This document shows, piece after piece, positions 6,719 through 9,626 of a DNA stretch of 9,626 bases (position 1 is the stretch's first letter; each line of letters starts with the position of its first letter). The notes below the pieces were generated by a model. That model was not told the DNA's origin. It was given only the letters and a program-made list of their open reading frames with translations, and did no database searches. The stretch is from an uncultured bacterium (lineage in GTDB: Bacteria; Bacillota; Clostridia; Lachnospirales; Lachnospiraceae): contig CAMNLO010000042.1 in NCBI GenBank assembly GCA_946543095.1, positions 1-9,626 of the forward strand, in the 5' to 3' direction. The position numbers were made by a program, and so were the translations under genes.

Positions 6719-8802
6719 TAAAGATTGGAATGATCATTTCCGACCGCTATGAAATCCTGGAGAAGATCGGGACAGGCGGTATGTCGGATGTATATAAAGC
6801 CAAGGACCATAAGCTGGCCAGAAACGTGGCAGTGAAGGTCTTAAAGCAGGAATTCTCGGAAAATGCCAGCTTTGTGTCCAAATTCAGGATTGAGGCCCAG
6901 GCGGCCGGGAACCTGATGGATCAGAATATCGTCAATGTCTATGACGTGGGCGAGGAAAACGGCATCTATTATATTGTCATGGAGCTGGTGGAAGGGATCA
7001 CACTGAAGCGCTACATCGAGAAGAAATCCCGGCTCACCACGAGAGAAGCTGTGTCCATTGCGATCCAGGTTTCCAAGGGGATCGCGGCGGCCCACAGAAA
7101 GCATATCATCCACAGGGATATCAAGCCCCAGAACATCATTATCTCCAAGGGAGGCATTGTGAAGGTAACGGACTTCGGCATTGCCAAGGCCGCCACCTCC
7201 AATACCATTTCCGGCAATGTGATGGGCTCCGTCCACTACAGCTCCCCGGAGCAGGCCAGAGGCGGCTATTCCGACGAGAGAAGCGATATCTATTCCCTGG
7301 GCATCACCCTTTTTGAAATGCTGACGGGCAGGGTTCCCTTCAATGGGGATACCACCGTGACCATCGCCATCAAGCAGATCCAGGAGGACATCCCGGCGCT
7401 GACGGATTTTGTGCCGGATATCCCCGTGTCTGTGGAGCAGATCGTATACAAATGCTGTCAGAAATCTCCCGACAGACGCTACCAGAATATGGATGAGCTG
7501 CTTGAGGATCTGAAGCTGTCCTTAAGGGATCCCAATGGGGACTTTGTCCACATCGAGGAGCCGGATCTGGCAGGGGGCACAAAATACATCGACGAGGAGG
7601 AAATGGTCCGTATCAAGAAACGGGCGAAAAACCGTTCCTCCGATATCCCCAGACTGAAGCGGGTAGAACCCTCCAGAGACGTGTACGAGGATGAATTCGC
7701 AGACGGCTACGATCCCAAGGTAGAGCGCCTCACCACATTCTTTGCGGTGGCGGCGGCAGTGGTCATCGGCATCATTGTGATCTTTTTGGTGGGCCGCTCC
7801 TTCGGGCTCCTGGATTTTCTGGATGTGGACGGGGTCACGGAGGAAAGCGGCGAAGAGGGAGAGGATACCCTGAAGATGCCGGATGTCCTGGGCCTGGATA
7901 TGACCTCCGCGAAATCAAAGCTGGCGGAGGAAGGCATCACCAATGTGGAGACCAAGTATGCGGACTCCTCCGAAGCGGAGGGGACCGTCATCGAGACCAC
8001 ACCTAAGGAAGGCGCGAAGATCGCTTCGGGAGACACCGTGATCCTGACCATCTCCGCAGGAGAAAACGGCATCGCCCTGCCGGATGTGGTGGGAAAGACC
8101 AGGGAGCAGGCCAGGACCGATCTGGAGAAGCAGGGCTTTGTGGCCAATTTCTCGGAAGAAAGCTCTGATTCCGTAGAGGCCGGAAAGGTCATTTCCCAGG
8201 ATCCGGAAGCCGGGGTCAAGGCGCCGGTGGGCAGTGCGGTGACCATCAGGATCTCCACAGGGGCGCAGGTTTCCAAGATCCGCGTGCCGGACGTCAGGGG
8301 CAAATCCGAGATGGATGCCACGGCGATCCTGGCGGAAGCCGGCATTACAGTGAGCAAGGTCTCTGAGGTATACAGCGACGAATATACGGAAGGCCTGGTT
8401 TGCGACCAGAGCTTTGATGTGGGCAGCTACGTGGACGAGGGCACCAGTCTGGAATTGAAGGTGAGCCTCGGGGCGGAAGCCGTGACCTACTTCTACAAGG
8501 GCAGCATTCAGGCTCCCACTACGGCGGAGGATCCGGATTTTGTGGCCGGCACCGCCATCACCCTTTCCATCATGACACCGGACAGGAATTCCCTGCTCCA
8601 GACCACCACCAGCTCCTTCCCGGTGGGGGTCAATTTCGTTCATGTGGCCTATCCCACCGCGACACTGACCATGTCCTACGTGAATATGACCGCGGACCAG
8701 ACTGTCACGGATGAGAGCGGCCAGCTGGTCACCATTCCCGGCACCGCCACCCCCAAGGTCATTACAAGGGAGCTGGAGTTCACGGCGGAGGAAGCCGACT
8801 GA
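6715..8802 (+). CDS. prkC: Membrane Ser/Thr kinase PrkC/PknB with three PASTA repeats
   Basis: This kinase senses peptidoglycan fragments outside the cell and phosphorylates Ser/Thr on cytoplasmic proteins; in Firmicutes it affects growth, wall synthesis and spore germination. The cytoplasmic kinase domain (about 10-275) has the glycine loop IGTGGMSDVY (18-27), Lys41, Glu60, catalytic loop HRDIKPQN (133-140), DFG (153-155) and SPEQARGG (177-184), so it should be active. The activation loop has Thr161, Thr164 and several Ser. After a charged juxtamembrane part, one membrane helix spans about 339-361. Outside are PASTA 1 (about 387-449), PASTA 2 (454-516) and PASTA 3 (523-587). The last 108 residues form a Thr-rich domain that is not PASTA. 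PASTA 3 lacks the usual Q-x-P-x-x-G and holds the only cysteine (563) in the extracellular part. The ATG overlaps the prpC stop; AAAGG at 6701-6705 is the ribosome-binding site. Confidence 0.96.
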   Translation: MIKIGMIISDRYEILEKIGTGGMSDVYKAKDHKLARNVAVKVLKQEFSENASFVSKFRIEAQAAGNLMDQNIVNVYDVGEENGIYYIVMELVEGITLKRYIEKKSRLTTREAVSIAIQVSKGIAAAHRKHIIHRDIKPQNIIISKGGIVKVTDFGIAKAATSNTISGNVMGSVHYSSPEQARGGYSDERSDIYSLGITLFEMLTGRVPFNGDTTVTIAIKQIQEDIPALTDFVPDIPVSVEQIVYKCCQKSPDRRYQNMDELLEDLKLSLRDPNGDFVHIEEPDLAGGTKYIDEEEMVRIKKRAKNRSSDIPRLKRVEPSRDVYEDEFADGYDPKVERLTTFFAVAAAVVIGIIVIFLVGRSFGLLDFLDVDGVTEESGEEGEDTLKMPDVLGLDMTSAKSKLAEEGITNVETKYADSSEAEGTVIETTPKEGAKIASGDTVILTISAGENGIALPDVVGKTREQARTDLEKQGFVANFSEESSDSVEAGKVISQDPEAGVKAPVGSAVTIRISTGAQVSKIRVPDVRGKSEMDATAILAEAGITVSKVSEVYSDEYTEGLVCDQSFDVGSYVDEGTSLELKVSLGAEAVTYFYKGSIQAPTTAEDPDFVAGTAITLSIMTPDRNSLLQTTTSSFPVGVNFVHVAYPTATLTMSYVNMTADQTVTDESGQLVTIPGTATPKVITRELEFTAEEAD

Positions 8803-8805
8803 TCC

Positions 8806-9626
8806 ATGACGGGTAAGATCATCCGCGGGGTCGGCGGCTTTTACTATGTCTATTGCACTGAAAACGAACGCATCTACCAGTGCCGGGCCAGGGGGCTTTT
8901 CCGGCTGGACGGCAGAAAGCCGCTTGTGGGGGATGACGTAAGCTTTTCGGAGACGCCGGATACGGATATCGAAAACAGCGGCCAGATAGAGGAGCTTCTG
9001 GAGCGGAAGAATTCCCTGATCCGCCCGGAGGCCGCCAATGTGGACCAGGCCCTTGTGCTGTTTGCGGTGAAACGGCCGGATCCGAGCCTTTTGCTGCTGG
9101 ACCGCTTTCTGATCTTTCTTTCCCTTCAGAGCATTCCCATTATCCTGGCTTTTAACAAGATCGATCTGGATCCTGAGGCGATTCCCCGTCTCACCGGGAC
9201 CTATGAAGGCGCCGGGCATCCCATCCGCTTTTTAAGCATGAAAACGGGAGAGGGGATGGAGGAGCTTCATTCCATGCTGGAGCATAAGACTACGATCCTG
9301 GCAGGGCCCTCCGGCGTCGGCAAATCCAGTCTCGTGAACCGGTTTTCTGAGGAACAGCGCATGGAGGTGGGAGCCCTTTCCAGAAAGACCGGGAGAGGGA
9401 AGCAGACCACCAGGCATACGGAGCTTTTGCCCATCGGAGAGGACAGCTTTCTGTTGGACACCCCCGGTTTTTCCAGCCTGTATCTTACGGGCATCGGGAA
9501 GGAGGCTCTGGCGTGGCATTATCCGGAATTCACCCCCTGTCTCGGGAAATGCTTTTACAATGACTGCAGCCACAGGAGGGAGCCGGACTGTGCGGTCAGG
9601 GAGGCTGTGAAGCAGGGCATGATCCC
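8806..9626 (+). CDS. rsgA: Ribosome small-subunit biogenesis GTPase RsgA (3' truncated)
   Basis: RsgA (YjeQ/CpgA) is a circularly permuted GTPase that checks late maturation of the 30S subunit. The frame is open from ATG 8806 to the window end (273 residues); the family has about 290-350, so only a short C-terminus is missing. An N-terminal OB-fold with GDDVSF (42-47) is followed by ANVDQ (77-81). The G motifs appear in the permuted order: G4 NKID (117-120), G1 GPSGVGKSS (167-175) and G3 DTPG (218-221), with RGKQTTRHTEL (197-207) between G1 and G3. The C-terminal zinc site uses Cys249, Cys254, His256 and Cys262. GGAGGAAG (8787-8794), inside the end of prkC, is the ribosome-binding site; three bases separate the genes. 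In B. subtilis this protein is phosphorylated by PrkC, which fits its place beside the kinase. Confidence 0.96.
   Translation, partial: MTGKIIRGVGGFYYVYCTENERIYQCRARGLFRLDGRKPLVGDDVSFSETPDTDIENSGQIEELLERKNSLIRPEAANVDQALVLFAVKRPDPSLLLLDRFLIFLSLQSIPIILAFNKIDLDPEAIPRLTGTYEGAGHPIRFLSMKTGEGMEELHSMLEHKTTILAGPSGVGKSSLVNRFSEEQRMEVGALSRKTGRGKQTTRHTELLPIGEDSFLLDTPGFSSLYLTGIGKEALAWHYPEFTPCLGKCFYNDCSHRREPDCAVREAVKQGMI

Noticed and set aside
7915..9219. A 434-codon open frame on the - strand across prkC and rsgA
   Set aside because: It lies fully antisense to two strongly supported genes, has no recognisable domain and a low-complexity Gly/His/Arg composition typical of the reverse strand of GC-rich codons.

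Overview
This window is a gap-free stretch of bacterial housekeeping operon. All nine genes lie on the + strand, with at most 41 bases between them and two short overlaps. The content and order (priA, def, fmt, a YugP-type membrane zinc peptidase, rsmB, rlmN, PP2C phosphatase, PASTA kinase, rsgA) match the conserved priA-to-rsgA cluster of Firmicutes. The peptidase between fmt and rsmB, the moderately high GC and the protein style point to a clostridial anaerobe, most likely of the Lachnospiraceae. That placement is inferred from gene order and residues, not from a search.

Layout. Positions 1-1264 hold the C-terminal part of the primosomal helicase PriA, truncated by the window start. Positions 1306-2795 hold peptide deformylase and methionyl-tRNA formyltransferase, which remove and add the formyl group of initiator Met. 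Positions 2806-3510 hold the membrane metallopeptidase. Positions 3533-5951 hold two RNA methyltransferases, RsmB (16S rRNA m5C) and RlmN (radical SAM, 23S rRNA and tRNA m2A). Positions 5963-8802 hold the Ser/Thr phosphatase PrpC/Stp and the membrane kinase PrkC with three PASTA repeats. Positions 8806-9626 hold the ribosome-assembly GTPase RsgA, cut by the window end.

How the genes work together: most serve translation start, ribosome modification or ribosome maturation. The kinase/phosphatase pair senses cell-wall fragments in related Firmicutes and could tune that programme; in Bacillus subtilis the RsgA homologue is a known PrkC substrate. No terminator, RNA gene, mobile element, CRISPR array or gene-free stretch above 41 bases is visible. 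A candidate internal promoter at the end of rlmN (5854-5881) could give the signalling genes their own transcription.

I do not see a clearly new system. The items worth a second look are that internal promoter, the placement of the YugP peptidase, the non-PASTA C-terminal domain and degenerate third PASTA of the kinase, the charged tail of the deformylase, and several start, stop and coupling details.
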